From assembly GCA_964370815.1 (NCBI GenBank), contig CAYJKQ010000017.1:1-50279 (forward strand): 50,279 bases of DNA, in the 5' to 3' direction. Below, piece by piece: positions 17,109 through 25,646 of the stretch. The first letter of the stretch is position 1, and every line of letters starts with the position of its first letter. Both the position numbers and the translations under genes were made by a program. Source of the DNA: UBA12087 sp964370815 (GTDB lineage Bacteria; Chloroflexota; Anaerolineae; Anaerolineales; Villigracilaceae). Below the pieces are notes generated by a model. It had not been told where the DNA came from. It was given only the letters and a program-made list of their open reading frames with translations, and made no database searches.

Positions 17109-18131
17109 ATGAGCATTCAGATCACAATTCTTGGGCTTGACAGGATCGGCGCATCGATTGGGATGGCACTTGGCAGGCACTCCGTTCAAGTTGATCGTAT
17201 CGGTTTTGACCACAAGCATGCCTCTGCAATGCACGCCAGGAAAATCAATGCAGTGGATCGTGTTGAGCTTAATCTCTCCAAGAGTATCAAACAAGCGGAT
17301 GTCGTTTTTCTGACCATGCCACTTCACCTGGTAAGGGAAACTCTAAAAACAATTGCTCCTGATGTGCGCGCCGGGCTTGTCATCCTGGATACTTCTCCAG
17401 CCAAACAAAATGTTGCAGCCTGGGTCCGTGCTCTAATTCCTTTAAGATTTCATTATTTAGGCATAACCCCCCTATTAGATTCCCGTTATTTGAACAACCA
17501 GGATGAATCCATCCAGTCTGCAGACATTGACCTGTTCGAAAACAGTCTCATGAGCATCGCCTCTCCCGATGGAACAGATCCCGCGGCCATAAAATTGGCT
17601 GCAGATCTATGCGGTCTATTGGGAGCTGCACCTTTTTTCTGCGACATGGCTGAAATGGATGGTTTTACTACTTCAACCAGGCTGTTACCGCAATTGGTAT
17701 CCACTGCCTTGCTCAACACCACACTCAATCAGCCCGGGTGGATGGATGCCAGCAAATTTTCCGGTGCTGAATATGCCACTGTGAGTGCGGGAATTGCCGG
17801 GCGTGATGAAAGCGCCTCTTTGCGTGAAGCTGCCATCCTTAATAAAACCAATCTACTGCGAAATCTGGATGGGATGCTGGCGGCATTATATGCCTTGCGG
17901 GATGAAATTGAAAATGACCAGGTCAGCCAGCTTGAATCAAAATTGGAAAGCGCAAGAGAGGGACGCTTAAAGTGGTGGCATGAGCGACAAAGGATGGATC
18001 CTTTAGGTAAAGAATTCCGGGTTGCCGAGATGCCCAAAGCTGCAGATTTCTGGAAACAGCAGATGGGTTTCTTAAGCAGGTTATCCGGATCGCATAATTC
18101 CAAACCTGAAAAGAAAGACAAGCCGGATTGA
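17109..18131 (+). CDS. Prephenate dehydrogenase-like NAD-binding protein, catalytic His missing
   Basis: A 340-residue protein with an N-terminal Rossmann fold (ILGLDRIGASIGMAL, residues ~7-21, in place of GLGLIGGS) and a helical C-terminal part, as in TyrA dehydrogenases that oxidise prephenate or arogenate. Around residue 118 the usual GxHPM motif reads GITPLL, so T120 replaces the catalytic histidine. It therefore may not make tyrosine precursors. The C-terminal ~60 residues are charged and include a short coiled-coil-like stretch. AAAGGAG precedes the ATG. It is the second gene of a plus-strand set (HD protein, this gene, GIY-YIG, HAD) with gaps of 14 and 6 bp. A dehydrogenase of another substrate is likely. 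Confidence 0.7.
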   Translation: MSIQITILGLDRIGASIGMALGRHSVQVDRIGFDHKHASAMHARKINAVDRVELNLSKSIKQADVVFLTMPLHLVRETLKTIAPDVRAGLVILDTSPAKQNVAAWVRALIPLRFHYLGITPLLDSRYLNNQDESIQSADIDLFENSLMSIASPDGTDPAAIKLAADLCGLLGAAPFFCDMAEMDGFTTSTRLLPQLVSTALLNTTLNQPGWMDASKFSGAEYATVSAGIAGRDESASLREAAILNKTNLLRNLDGMLAALYALRDEIENDQVSQLESKLESAREGRLKWWHERQRMDPLGKEFRVAEMPKAADFWKQQMGFLSRLSGSHNSKPEKKDKPD

Positions 18132-18137
18132 AACCCA

Positions 18138-18404
18138 ATGGATTTTTATTGTTATATTCTTGAATGTGCAGACGGCACTTATTACACTGGCTGGAGCACT
18201 GATCCAGAGCGTCGAACCCGAATGCACAATGCCGGTCATGGCGCACGCTACACGCGTGCCCACCTGCCTGTGCGACTGGTTTATGTGGAATCCCTGCCTG
18301 ACCGGTCGGCTGCAATGAAAAGGGAAATTGTTATCAAGAATATGGGTAGAACAGCAAAACAACGCCTGATTGAAAAATACCTAATTGATCTACCCACAGA
18401 TTGA
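18138..18404 (+). CDS. GIY-YIG family protein (UPF0213-like)
   Basis: An 88-residue single-domain GIY-YIG protein of the YhbQ/UPF0213 type. The motif appears as CYILECADGTYYTGWS (residues ~5-20), followed by PERRTRMHNAGHGARYTRAHLPVRLVYVE with the conserved arginine, histidine and YT, and a Glu-containing helix (SAAMKREIVIKNMGRTAKQRLIE). Family members are small nucleases or nucleic-acid binding proteins of poorly known role, possibly in DNA repair. It starts 6 bp after the TyrA-like gene and ends 30 bp before the start chosen for the HAD gene, so it belongs to the same transcript. Confidence 0.88.
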   Translation: MDFYCYILECADGTYYTGWSTDPERRTRMHNAGHGARYTRAHLPVRLVYVESLPDRSAAMKREIVIKNMGRTAKQRLIEKYLIDLPTD

Positions 18405-18433
18405 AAACCATTACTAACCAATTGGAGTCAGGT

Positions 18434-19126
18434 TTGCTTAAAGCACTCATCTTTGATTTTGACGGATTGATCCTGGATACTGAAACACCCGACCTGCAAG
18501 CCTGGCAGGAAATTTATGCCCGGTATGACCAGGAATTACCGCTGCAAACCTGGGGACAGATAGTGGGTGGAGCCGGGAATTCAGTTTTTGAACCAGCCAG
18601 CAACCTGGAACACATGCTGGGTTATCCAATCGATAAGAAATCCATCAACCAAATGGCGCGCCAGTTGAGCGACGATGCCATTCTCTTGCAACCAATCCTG
18701 CCCGGAGCCAGAGACCTGCTCGAAGCTGCCAGGAACAAACCTTATCGATTGGCAATCGCTTCGAGCTCTCCGCATGCCTGGGTGGACAATCATCTCAAAC
18801 GCCTGGGCTTGTTCGATTATTTTGATGCCATCCTGTGCGGTGATGACGTGGTTCGCACCAAACCCGACCCTGCCTTGTACCTGGCTGCATTGCAAGCCTT
18901 GAATGTGCAAGCCAGTGAGGCTATTGTTTTTGAAGACTCGCCCAATGGTATCCAGTCAGCCAACTCGGCTGGGATCTTCAGCATAGCTGTCCCCAATCCG
19001 CTGACCGCCCAATTGGGAGTGGATCACGCCAGGCTGGTGCTCGGTTCTTTGAATGATGTGTCGCTAGATGAATTAGAAAAACTCCTCCGAGACAATTTAG
19101 GCGAATCCGTAAAAAGCGTTGGATAA
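18434..19126 (+). CDS. HAD family hydrolase (beta-phosphoglucomutase/GPH type)
   Basis: A 230-residue haloacid dehalogenase-type phosphatase or phosphomutase. Motif I is IFDFDGLILDTE with the nucleophile Asp and the acid/base Asp two residues on; motif II is IASSSP; the motif III lysine is in VRTKPDPALYL; motif IV is VFEDSPNGIQSA. The helical cap between motifs I and II is of the C1 type. I placed the start at TTG 18434 because GGAG lies 5 nt upstream and it gives the usual xLKALIFDFDG beginning; the TTG at 18401 is possible and would add 11 residues. The substrate, probably a sugar phosphate, is unknown. Last gene of the HD-TyrA-GIY cluster. Confidence 0.87.
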   Translation: MLKALIFDFDGLILDTETPDLQAWQEIYARYDQELPLQTWGQIVGGAGNSVFEPASNLEHMLGYPIDKKSINQMARQLSDDAILLQPILPGARDLLEAARNKPYRLAIASSSPHAWVDNHLKRLGLFDYFDAILCGDDVVRTKPDPALYLAALQALNVQASEAIVFEDSPNGIQSANSAGIFSIAVPNPLTAQLGVDHARLVLGSLNDVSLDELEKLLRDNLGESVKSVG

Positions 19127-19197
19127 TTTGGAATTATCATTCCCAATGACAAATCATTCTGCGAGTGAACGAAATATTCATTGCATTGCATTATTTT

Positions 19198-20241
19198 TCA
19201 ATTCTTACTCTGCACCAACTCAGACCCCTGGGGGGTATCCTTCACAGTCCAGCCCAGATCAGATATTTGTTGTCTAAGCTCATCTGAGCGCTGCCAATTC
19301 TGTTCCTGGCGAGCCTGCAGGCGTGCATCGAGCAGGGCAAGCACTTCCCCGGGTGGTTTTTTTGGACCCACCTGCCCGGAAGCAGCTGAGATCATATCCC
19401 AAGCCTCAGAACGTATATTTTCATCCCCTGCCAGGTTAAAATGTCCCAGCTCGCTGAGTGGAAATTCCGCCTTTGATGGGTAGATTCTAGGATCGCAATC
19501 CCGTAACAGGGTGGCTGAACTGACCCCGCTGACAGAGCATGTACCTTCACGAAAATCCATGATCAGACCGGTATGTTCATCCAATCCCAAAGTGGTATGG
19601 TCATCCGGCAGGTCGTCACACCACTGATTGAAACGCTCCAACCCCATAAAACAGCGACTGGTATCCACATCCTCACCACCATCTGTATTATTCCAGTGAG
19701 GAATGAAAGACAGCGCCAACCCAAAATCTGCAAACAGATCCAGTCCGGGAACTGCATGTACATCTTCCCCCACTTTAAATATTTCATAGACAGGAAGAGC
19801 AAATTTTCCAACGGAAATCATGGCTGCACTGGCAAAGATCAGGGCAGCACCCTGCCTGTGACGGGCGCGCAAAAGGTCCCAGGTCAGGCTGTTTTGTAGC
19901 TGCCTGACTGCGTAGGTTGGAGAACCTGGTCCCATGAAGATCATATTGGCGGATAATAGTTTGCCATGGATCTCCGGTTCGTCCGGGCTAAAAGGTGTGC
20001 CTCGCTTGCGTGCAGGTATGATATCAATCGTCAGGTCATAATTCTGCAAACGCTTTGCGAGAAACTCGCCCACTTTTCCAACCACCTGGGCTGAATTCAA
20101 CTCAAATCCAGCCGGCGTCTCCAACAGAGCCACCCGCAGGGGTTGGTCCAATTTTTTGGCAATGGCTTCGAAGATACGCCCACCTGCCAGGGAAGTCTCG
20201 CCTGAACCAAGCATAGCGATCGGTCCCAAATTTGCATCCAT
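19198..20241 (-). CDS. Peptidase S51 / cyanophycinase-like protein with a CysRS-like C-terminal tail
   Basis: A 347-residue protein. Residues 1 to ~270 resemble the S51 peptidase / cyanophycinase / class I amidotransferase-like fold: IAMLGSGETS at the start, IFMGPGSPTYAVRQL, then GAALIFASAAMISVG, where the Ser of ASA sits at the nucleophile elbow, and GLDLFADFGLALSFIPHWNN. The last ~50 residues (EVLALLDARLQARQEQNWQ, then SDELRQQISDLGWTVKDTPQGS) look like the C-terminal helical segment of cysteinyl-tRNA synthetase. The fusion is intact, with no frameshift. AAAGGA precedes the ATG. It may cleave Asp-containing peptides or act on a tRNA-linked substrate; both are inference. It converges with the HAD gene, 71 bp away. 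Confidence 0.7.
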   Translation of the reverse strand: MDANLGPIAMLGSGETSLAGGRIFEAIAKKLDQPLRVALLETPAGFELNSAQVVGKVGEFLAKRLQNYDLTIDIIPARKRGTPFSPDEPEIHGKLLSANMIFMGPGSPTYAVRQLQNSLTWDLLRARHRQGAALIFASAAMISVGKFALPVYEIFKVGEDVHAVPGLDLFADFGLALSFIPHWNNTDGGEDVDTSRCFMGLERFNQWCDDLPDDHTTLGLDEHTGLIMDFREGTCSVSGVSSATLLRDCDPRIYPSKAEFPLSELGHFNLAGDENIRSEAWDMISAASGQVGPKKPPGEVLALLDARLQARQEQNWQRSDELRQQISDLGWTVKDTPQGSELVQSKN

Positions 20242-20563
20242 AATCTTATCCTTTCTTAAGACCCATATAAAACACCGTAAGAGATCTCTAATAAATCTAA
20301 ACTCAAAAAGAATCCTTCGGGGAGGTCTTTTAACCTATAAGTCATTTCAAAAAGAATCGCGAAGCGGTAACGAAGTGTCTCCAGTTTTCCATGCCGCTTT
20401 CACCTGCACTCCTGGACCTGCCTGCCTGGGCATGTGTACGATCCGGTGCAATTGTCGGTTACAAATGATGCTCCCTCAGAGTGGCGAGGTGGTTTTAAAA
20501 TGAGTTTGAGTAACACAAAGACCGCATACGTTCTTGAACCTAAATAACGATCATCCATCCAAT
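20242..20563. other. Intergenic region, no supported gene
   Basis: This 322-bp gap lies between the S51-like gene and the RNA methyltransferase gene. It contains AAAAAGAATCCTTCGGGGAGG and AAAAAGAATCGCGAAGCGG about 60 bp apart, which share a leading AAAAAGAATC and are followed by GC-rich segments, as in short dispersed repeats of this kind of genome. A plus-strand frame through it has no recognisable product. Confidence 0.3.
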
Positions 20564-21724
20564 CTAAAGGTCAGAGGAAGACGGGGATGCCTCTCTGGGT
20601 CTCTCCCCATAATACTGATAATAGTTCACTTCGATCTGCCCGTTGAATAACTTACGCACGCGATCGGGTTGGGCACGCTTAAAGTAAGATGGAAATACCT
20701 TGTCTGCCGTCAGGATGTAAACAGACCATCCTGTTTTCTTTTTAAAGGTCTTGTTGAGGGAGATGTAGATATCATTCATCTGCTTGAACTCTCCTACTTT
20801 TATTCCATAAGGTGGATTCGAGATTAGAATACCATACTGCTTGTCAATCCACAGGTCATGGACATCTTTCTGCTCAAAGAGAATATCATTTCCAACCCCG
20901 GCTTTGCGGGCATTAACCCGGGCAGCATCCACACTGCCTGGGTCAATATCATAGCCAAAAAGCTGCAAATCACTATTCTTATCAACGGATTCGTAGGCTT
21001 TCAGGCGGGCAACACGCCAGGCTTTGGATGGGATGCCCGGCCACTCTTCTGATGCGAAGGCACGATTCAAACCAGGGGCAATATTTTTGCCCAGCATGGC
21101 GGCTTCGATCAAAATGGTGCCGGAACCGCACATCGGATCGATCAGGAGCCTGTCTTTTTCCCAAAAGCTGAGCTGGACCAGGGCTGACGCCAGCGTTTCC
21201 TTGAGAGCAGCCGACCCGGTCTGGGTGCGGTAACCCCGCCGATTAAGGCCAGGACCGGAGGTGTCAATGGTCAGGGTGGCGACGTCCTTGAGCAAGGCAA
21301 CTTGAATGGTGAACTCTGCACCTGTCTCTTCGAACCATTCCTGGTGATAGGCAGTTTTGAGTCTTTCCACCACCGCTTTCTTGACAATGGATTGGCAGGC
21401 ACTGATGCTGCCCAAAGTGGATCTTACTGATTTACCATTTACAGTGAATTTTCCATCCGGTGTGATCCAGGATTCCCAGGGCAGGGCTTTGGTCTGCTCA
21501 AATAATTCGTCAAAAGTGACAGCCTGGAATTCCCCCATCTTTAATTGCACACGGTCTGCACAGCGCAGCCACAGGTTCGGGGTCGGGATCTCTTCCGGGG
21601 TGGCCTCAAATTCGACTTTGCCCTCGGAGGTCTTCAAGTTCTTAAAATCGAGGGCGAGCAATTCTCGTTTAACGACTGCCTCCAAACCGAATGTGCAGGT
21701 GGCGATCAAAGTAAGTGTATCCAT
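20564..21724 (-). CDS. THUMP-domain class I RNA methyltransferase (RlmL/YpsC-like)
   Basis: A 386-residue SAM-dependent methyltransferase that probably modifies guanine N2 in 23S rRNA, as E. coli RlmL does. The N-terminal part starts TLIATCTFGLEAVVKREL and continues as a THUMP RNA-binding domain; residues ~185-215 hold DTSGPGLNRRGYR and the SAM-binding DPMCGSGTILIEAA; ISNPPYGIKVGE is motif IV (NPPY) typical of N2/N6 amino methyltransferases. It lacks the second RlmK domain of the E. coli protein, like YpsC. The ATG at 21724 was preferred to TTG 21733; TACAAT lies 8 nt before it. It is 21 bp from the flavoprotein gene upstream. Confidence 0.88.
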   Translation of the reverse strand: MDTLTLIATCTFGLEAVVKRELLALDFKNLKTSEGKVEFEATPEEIPTPNLWLRCADRVQLKMGEFQAVTFDELFEQTKALPWESWITPDGKFTVNGKSVRSTLGSISACQSIVKKAVVERLKTAYHQEWFEETGAEFTIQVALLKDVATLTIDTSGPGLNRRGYRTQTGSAALKETLASALVQLSFWEKDRLLIDPMCGSGTILIEAAMLGKNIAPGLNRAFASEEWPGIPSKAWRVARLKAYESVDKNSDLQLFGYDIDPGSVDAARVNARKAGVGNDILFEQKDVHDLWIDKQYGILISNPPYGIKVGEFKQMNDIYISLNKTFKKKTGWSVYILTADKVFPSYFKRAQPDRVRKLFNGQIEVNYYQYYGERPREASPSSSDL

Positions 21725-21745
21725 TGCCTGCAATTGTAACCCCGA

Positions 21746-23002
21746 TCAGAGAGTCCCTTTCAGCCAATCAAGGGCTGCCAGACCGGCTGCACGACCAGTT
21801 GAGAAACAACCAGTCAACAGGTAGCCGCCGGTGGGCGCTTCCCAATCCAGCATCTCCCCCGCACAAAAAACACCCGGTAAATCCCGCAGCATCAGGTCAT
21901 CCTCCAGGCTCTCAAAGCTGATACCGCCGGCGCTGCTGATGGCTTCCGCGAGCGGACGCGGCTTATTCAGAGTGATCGGCAGACTTTTGATGGCGGTTGC
22001 CAGGCGGAAGGCATCCTGGAAACCATCTTTTGGCACGATCTCCCACAGTAAGCCAGCTTTAACTCCCTGGATGCCGACCGCTTTTTTGAGATGGGAAGAA
22101 GTGGAACTCTTCCCATGCGGCTGGGATAACCGGGGTACCAGCTTCTCCAGTGACCAATCGGGAGCCAGATCCAGCCGGATCTCCACCCGACCCCTTTTTT
22201 CGATCTCATCCCGTAGGAGAGCAGAGGCTGCATAGATCAGGCTGCCTTCCAACCCAAAACGGGTGATGATGAATTCGCCCTGCTGTCGGAAAGTATTTCC
22301 CAACGAATCCGAGCAGGTCAACACCACAGAGTGGACCGGGGTTCCCTCAAAATGGGTACGGAAATATTCGCTCCAAGTGACCTCAAAACCGCAATTGGAT
22401 GGCTTCAGGTCATTTACCTGAATCCCCTGCGCACGCAACAGCGGCACCCAGGCCGCGTTCGAACCCAGGCGCGGGTAACTGCCTCCCCCCAGAGCCAGCA
22501 CCAGGGCATCTACACGTACCATTTTTTTCCCAACCGGGGTTTCAAAGACCAGCGCACCTGCCTGATCCCAACCCAGCCACTTGTAACGCGTATGGATCCT
22601 TACCCCAACCTGTCTTAATTGTTGTAGCCAGGCTCGCAAAAGTGGTGAGGCTTTCATTCCAATCGGGAAAACCCGTCCTGAAGAACCCACAAAGGTCTCA
22701 AAACCAAGCTGGTGCACCCAATTCACCAACTCCTTTGGTCCAAAGTGGGACAGGAAAGGTTCCAGTTCAGCACGGCGTGTGCCGTAGCGCACCAAAAAAG
22801 ATCCAAATGGTTCGGAATGAGTCAGGTTTAAACCACCCTTGCCTGCCACCAAAAATTTGCGTCCAGGCCAGGGCATAGCCTCATATAGATCCACAAAGAC
22901 ACCGCCCTGTGCCAGGATCCCGGCTGCCATTAAACCAGCCGGTCCCCCGCCTATTACGGCTGCTGTCTTACTTTTTATTTCGATTTCATCACCCGGTTTC
23001 AA
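21746..23002 (-). CDS. FAD-dependent flavoprotein of the TIGR03862/BaiN-like family
   Basis: A 418-residue flavoprotein. AAVIGGGPAGLMAAGIL (residues ~14-30) is the FAD dinucleotide-binding motif, GRKFLVAGKGGLNLTHSE (~47-64) is the signature of the HI0933/BaiN-like group, LALGGGSYPRLGSNAA (~170-185) is the second glycine-rich motif, and VFCAGEMLDWEAPTGGYLLTGCFSTGRAAG closes the FAD fold. The family's reactions are little known; BaiN-type members reduce steroid or other enones. Start is TTG at 23002 with AGGA 4 nt upstream and no better ATG nearby. It begins 5 bp after gpmA and shares its transcript. Confidence 0.85.
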   Translation of the reverse strand: MKPGDEIEIKSKTAAVIGGGPAGLMAAGILAQGGVFVDLYEAMPWPGRKFLVAGKGGLNLTHSEPFGSFLVRYGTRRAELEPFLSHFGPKELVNWVHQLGFETFVGSSGRVFPIGMKASPLLRAWLQQLRQVGVRIHTRYKWLGWDQAGALVFETPVGKKMVRVDALVLALGGGSYPRLGSNAAWVPLLRAQGIQVNDLKPSNCGFEVTWSEYFRTHFEGTPVHSVVLTCSDSLGNTFRQQGEFIITRFGLEGSLIYAASALLRDEIEKRGRVEIRLDLAPDWSLEKLVPRLSQPHGKSSTSSHLKKAVGIQGVKAGLLWEIVPKDGFQDAFRLATAIKSLPITLNKPRPLAEAISSAGGISFESLEDDLMLRDLPGVFCAGEMLDWEAPTGGYLLTGCFSTGRAAGLAALDWLKGTL

Positions 23003-23007
23003 AAATC

Positions 23008-23757
23008 CTAAGGTTTGGCTTTAGCCTGGGCAGCTACGGCTTCGGCGGCTTTGCGGATCGCTTGCGGATCTCCCAGGTAATAATGCCGGATGGGTTTCAG
23101 GCCTTCATCCAATTCATACACCAGCGGAACACCGGTGGGAATGTTGAGTTCAGTGATGGCGGTATCCGAAATATCATCCAGGTACTTGACGATGGCGCGC
23201 ATGCTGTTGCCGTGGGCTACCAGCAGCAGGCGTTTACCGGACAGAATGGCGGGGGCAATATCCGAGGTCCAATAAGGCAGTACCCGACCCAGCGTGAGCT
23301 TGAGCGACTCCGTGGCTGGTAATTGATCCACACTCAGGCTGGCATAGCGCGGGTCAAAGCGTGGGTGACGGGGATCGTCCAATTCCAGGGCTGGCGGAGG
23401 CGTATCATAACTACGCCGCCAGATCTTTACCTGGGCTTCACCAAATTTCTCAGTCATCCCGGCTTTGTTCAACCCTTGCAGATTGCCGTAGTGGCGCTCA
23501 TTCAACTGCCAGGCATTGATGACAGGTAACCATTCCAGCCCCATTTCTTCAAGGCTGATCCACAGGGTTTTGATGGCACGTTTTAATACTGAGGTATATG
23601 CCAGGTCAAAAGAAAAGCCTTCTTCTTTTAATAACCTTCCAGCCTGGTGGGCTTCATCCACTCCCTGAGGTGTCAGACCTACATCTGTCCAACCGGTAAA
23701 GCGATTCTCCAAATTCCAGGTGGATTGTCCGTGCCTTAATAAGACCAGTTTGTACAT
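23008..23757 (-). CDS. gpmA: 2,3-bisphosphoglycerate-dependent phosphoglycerate mutase
   Basis: A 249-residue glycolytic enzyme interconverting 3- and 2-phosphoglycerate. LVLLRHGQSTWNLENRFTGWTDVGLTPQG gives the phosphohistidine motif (R8, H9) and the substrate loop, here split for length; NERHYGNLQGLNKAG holds the catalytic Glu region, and LLLVAHGNSMRAIVKYLDDIS the second catalytic His. The length is the usual one for the dPGM family. GAGGT lies about 6 nt before the ATG. It heads a minus-strand run with the flavoprotein and, after a 21-bp gap, the RNA methyltransferase. Confidence 0.96.
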   Translation of the reverse strand: MYKLVLLRHGQSTWNLENRFTGWTDVGLTPQGVDEAHQAGRLLKEEGFSFDLAYTSVLKRAIKTLWISLEEMGLEWLPVINAWQLNERHYGNLQGLNKAGMTEKFGEAQVKIWRRSYDTPPPALELDDPRHPRFDPRYASLSVDQLPATESLKLTLGRVLPYWTSDIAPAILSGKRLLLVAHGNSMRAIVKYLDDISDTAITELNIPTGVPLVYELDEGLKPIRHYYLGDPQAIRKAAEAVAAQAKAKP

Positions 23758-23868
23758 GAGGTTACCTCGTTAGTTGAAAAAAAAGGAATTTTTCATTATT
23801 TTACCCCATACTGATCATTCTCCTTGAGCAAGATTGATGGAATGTATTCATTCACAAGCTCTATTATA

Positions 23869-24276
23869 TTAAAGTTTATAGATCTGTTCCAGTAATTTTT
23901 CGGCACGGATACTTCCATGGTTAACAAATCGGGCAATCCCCTGGGAATCGATCAAAAAAATCGTTGGTACAGAAAGCACATTCCATTCTCTGGCCATTTC
24001 CGGGTTTGCAGCAGCGTCCACTTCCAAGACTTGAATGCGATCACCAAGTATTTCACGAACTTGATGCAAAGCAGGCTTCTGGATAACCTTGCAGGTTGTA
24101 CAGGTTGGTGAATTGAAATATAAGATGGATAATTGGCCAATTTGATAATTGGGAACCTGTTTCACCTTAACTCGGGTTAACGCAAGGATCAAAGTGTTCA
24201 TTAATTTTAAAAACCCAATACCAAGACCAATAATGATCAGGGTCAGGCTGAAGCGAAGCAGAAAATCAGGATTCAT
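23869..24276 (-). CDS. Membrane-anchored thioredoxin family protein
   Basis: A 135-residue protein with one N-terminal membrane helix (FLLRFSLTLIIIGLGIGFL, residues ~5-23) and a thioredoxin domain. The active site is SPTCTTCKVIQKP with C59 and C62, and the cis-Pro loop is LSVPTIFLID. It would act on the membrane face, reducing or oxidising disulfides. I start it at ATG 24276, which overlaps the stop of the DUF4395 gene by 4 bp (ATGA); a longer frame to 24432 would read through that gene in a wrong frame. The two genes are coupled and form a thiol-redox pair often seen in bacteria. Confidence 0.85.
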   Translation of the reverse strand: MNPDFLLRFSLTLIIIGLGIGFLKLMNTLILALTRVKVKQVPNYQIGQLSILYFNSPTCTTCKVIQKPALHQVREILGDRIQVLEVDAAANPEMAREWNVLSVPTIFLIDSQGIARFVNHGSIRAEKLLEQIYKL

Positions 24277-24764
24277 TCTATTCTCCGGCGGGGACGCTTC
24301 CCTGGATAAATTCCGAAAGGCGATTGTTTGCTGAATCCCGGCAGGTTTAAACGAGCCATCCAATAATAAACTGCACAACCCACGCAAAAACCGCCAAAAA
24401 CATTGAGGGCAGCCAACGCCGCCACCAACCATATCAATCCCCAGCCTAATATTCCAATATTCAAGTAAAGAGCGATCGATCCAGCACCCATAAACAAGCT
24501 GCCGAGCAATTGTGCAAAGCGATGTGGTTCAGGGTTGTCGTCCAAAATATCCGGTTTGACCAATTTCCATGGTTTCAGGACATAATTGTAAATGAAACCA
24601 AAAGCGGGAACTTTTATTACAACCCCAACCAGCAGGAAGATGGTGATGACAACAGACAGCCATTTGGCATTAAACATGAAAGCCAAAATATTTAATGTAA
24701 TGAGTGTGATCTGGTGTATCTTGAGAGATGAATGGTCAATTTTTGATAAAGTATGCAAAATCAT
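24273..24764 (-). CDS. DUF4395 membrane protein
   Basis: A 163-residue membrane protein with about four helices, recognised as the DUF4395 type by ITLITLNILAFMFNAKWL near the start, DDNPEPHRFAQLLGSLFM in the middle, and GGFCVGCAVYYW near the end, where the CxxC may be redox-active. Function is not established; the family is repeatedly linked to thioredoxin-like proteins, and here the thioredoxin gene overlaps its stop codon by 4 bp. AGGTGA lies about 5 nt before the ATG. The pair sits just downstream of cysK-cysE, in the same orientation, 105 bp after cysE. Confidence 0.75.
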   Translation of the reverse strand: MILHTLSKIDHSSLKIHQITLITLNILAFMFNAKWLSVVITIFLLVGVVIKVPAFGFIYNYVLKPWKLVKPDILDDNPEPHRFAQLLGSLFMGAGSIALYLNIGILGWGLIWLVAALAALNVFGGFCVGCAVYYWMARLNLPGFSKQSPFGIYPGKRPRRRIE

Positions 24765-24869
24765 TGTTCACCTGGGTTATCGAGACTATCACTCTTTGGA
24801 GTTTTCTAATAGATGGGAAGATATGCATTGAACAGGTCTCATAATTGACAATTTATTTAACTCACCTTT

Positions 24870-25631
24870 TTAGATGGAGAAATCTTCACCATTCCACAGA
24901 CCTACCTCGGGAGCATGGACATGCGGCACGATGGAAACAGGTAAGGCAGACTGGTTTTCCAGGGCTGCCACCCGCTCCATTAACTGAGCCAGGGATACAC
25001 CCAGAATATCGGGCAGGGTAGAGTGGTTGAGGTCGGGAGCGTCGCTGGGTTGATGCGGCCTGGAACGGGCAATGTTCTGCCCCGGAACGCCCACCACCAC
25101 CGAGTTGACCGGAACGGATCTGACCACCACGGCATTGGCTCCGATGCGGCTGTCATCACCAACATGGATGGCACCCATGACCTTTGCTCCCGCCCCGATC
25201 ACCACCCGGTCCCCAATGGTCGGATGGCGTTTGCCTTTTTCCAGGCTGGTGCCACCGAGGGTCACACCGTGGTACAGGGTGACATCCTGACCGATCTCAG
25301 CCGTTTCACCGATAACCACTCCCATACCGTGGTCAATGAAAAATCCCGGACCGATGCAAGCCCCCGGGTGGATCTCGATCCCGGTCAGGCTGCGAATTAC
25401 CTGGGAAAGGAAGCGAGCCAAGGTTTTCAGATCATTTCTCCACAACCAGTGCGTTATGCGGTGACCCCAGGTGGCATGCAAACCAGGGTAGCACAGCAGT
25501 ACTTCCAGGGTGCCACGTGCAGCCGGGTCACGCTGTTTAACAGAGCGGATATCCCCGCGCACCATATCAAAGACGGCAGTCAATCCTTTGGAAGTTTTCG
25601 ATACGGGCGGATTTAAGGTTGTCGTTGTCAT
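24870..25631 (-). CDS. cysE: Serine O-acetyltransferase
   Basis: A 253-residue enzyme making O-acetylserine from serine and acetyl-CoA, the first committed step of cysteine synthesis. The N-terminal helical domain is short (VRGDIRSVKQRDPAARGTLE); from ~residue 80 the left-handed beta-helix shows hexapeptide repeats (IEIHPGACIGPGFFIDHGMG, VVIGETAEIGQDVTLYHGVT, LGGTSLEKGKRHPTIGD). The catalytic His is in IDHGMG or the following LYHGVT. The ~50 residues after the helix are longer than in many short CysE proteins. The gene lies 15 bp after cysK, whose product uses its product; the two proteins form the cysteine synthase complex in other bacteria. Confidence 0.95.
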   Translation of the reverse strand: MTTTTLNPPVSKTSKGLTAVFDMVRGDIRSVKQRDPAARGTLEVLLCYPGLHATWGHRITHWLWRNDLKTLARFLSQVIRSLTGIEIHPGACIGPGFFIDHGMGVVIGETAEIGQDVTLYHGVTLGGTSLEKGKRHPTIGDRVVIGAGAKVMGAIHVGDDSRIGANAVVVRSVPVNSVVVGVPGQNIARSRPHQPSDAPDLNHSTLPDILGVSLAQLMERVAALENQSALPVSIVPHVHAPEVGLWNGEDFSI

Positions 25632-25646
25632 ATTGTCTCCCCGGGA

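Noticed and set aside
20156..20503. 115-codon plus-strand frame in the S51/RlmL gap
   Set aside because: Overlaps the 5' end of the S51-like gene and has no recognisable product; the gap looks like repeat sequence.
23869..24432. Longer thioredoxin frame beginning at 24432
   Set aside because: Its first 52 codons lie inside the DUF4395 gene in another frame; the ATGA junction at 24276 is the natural start.
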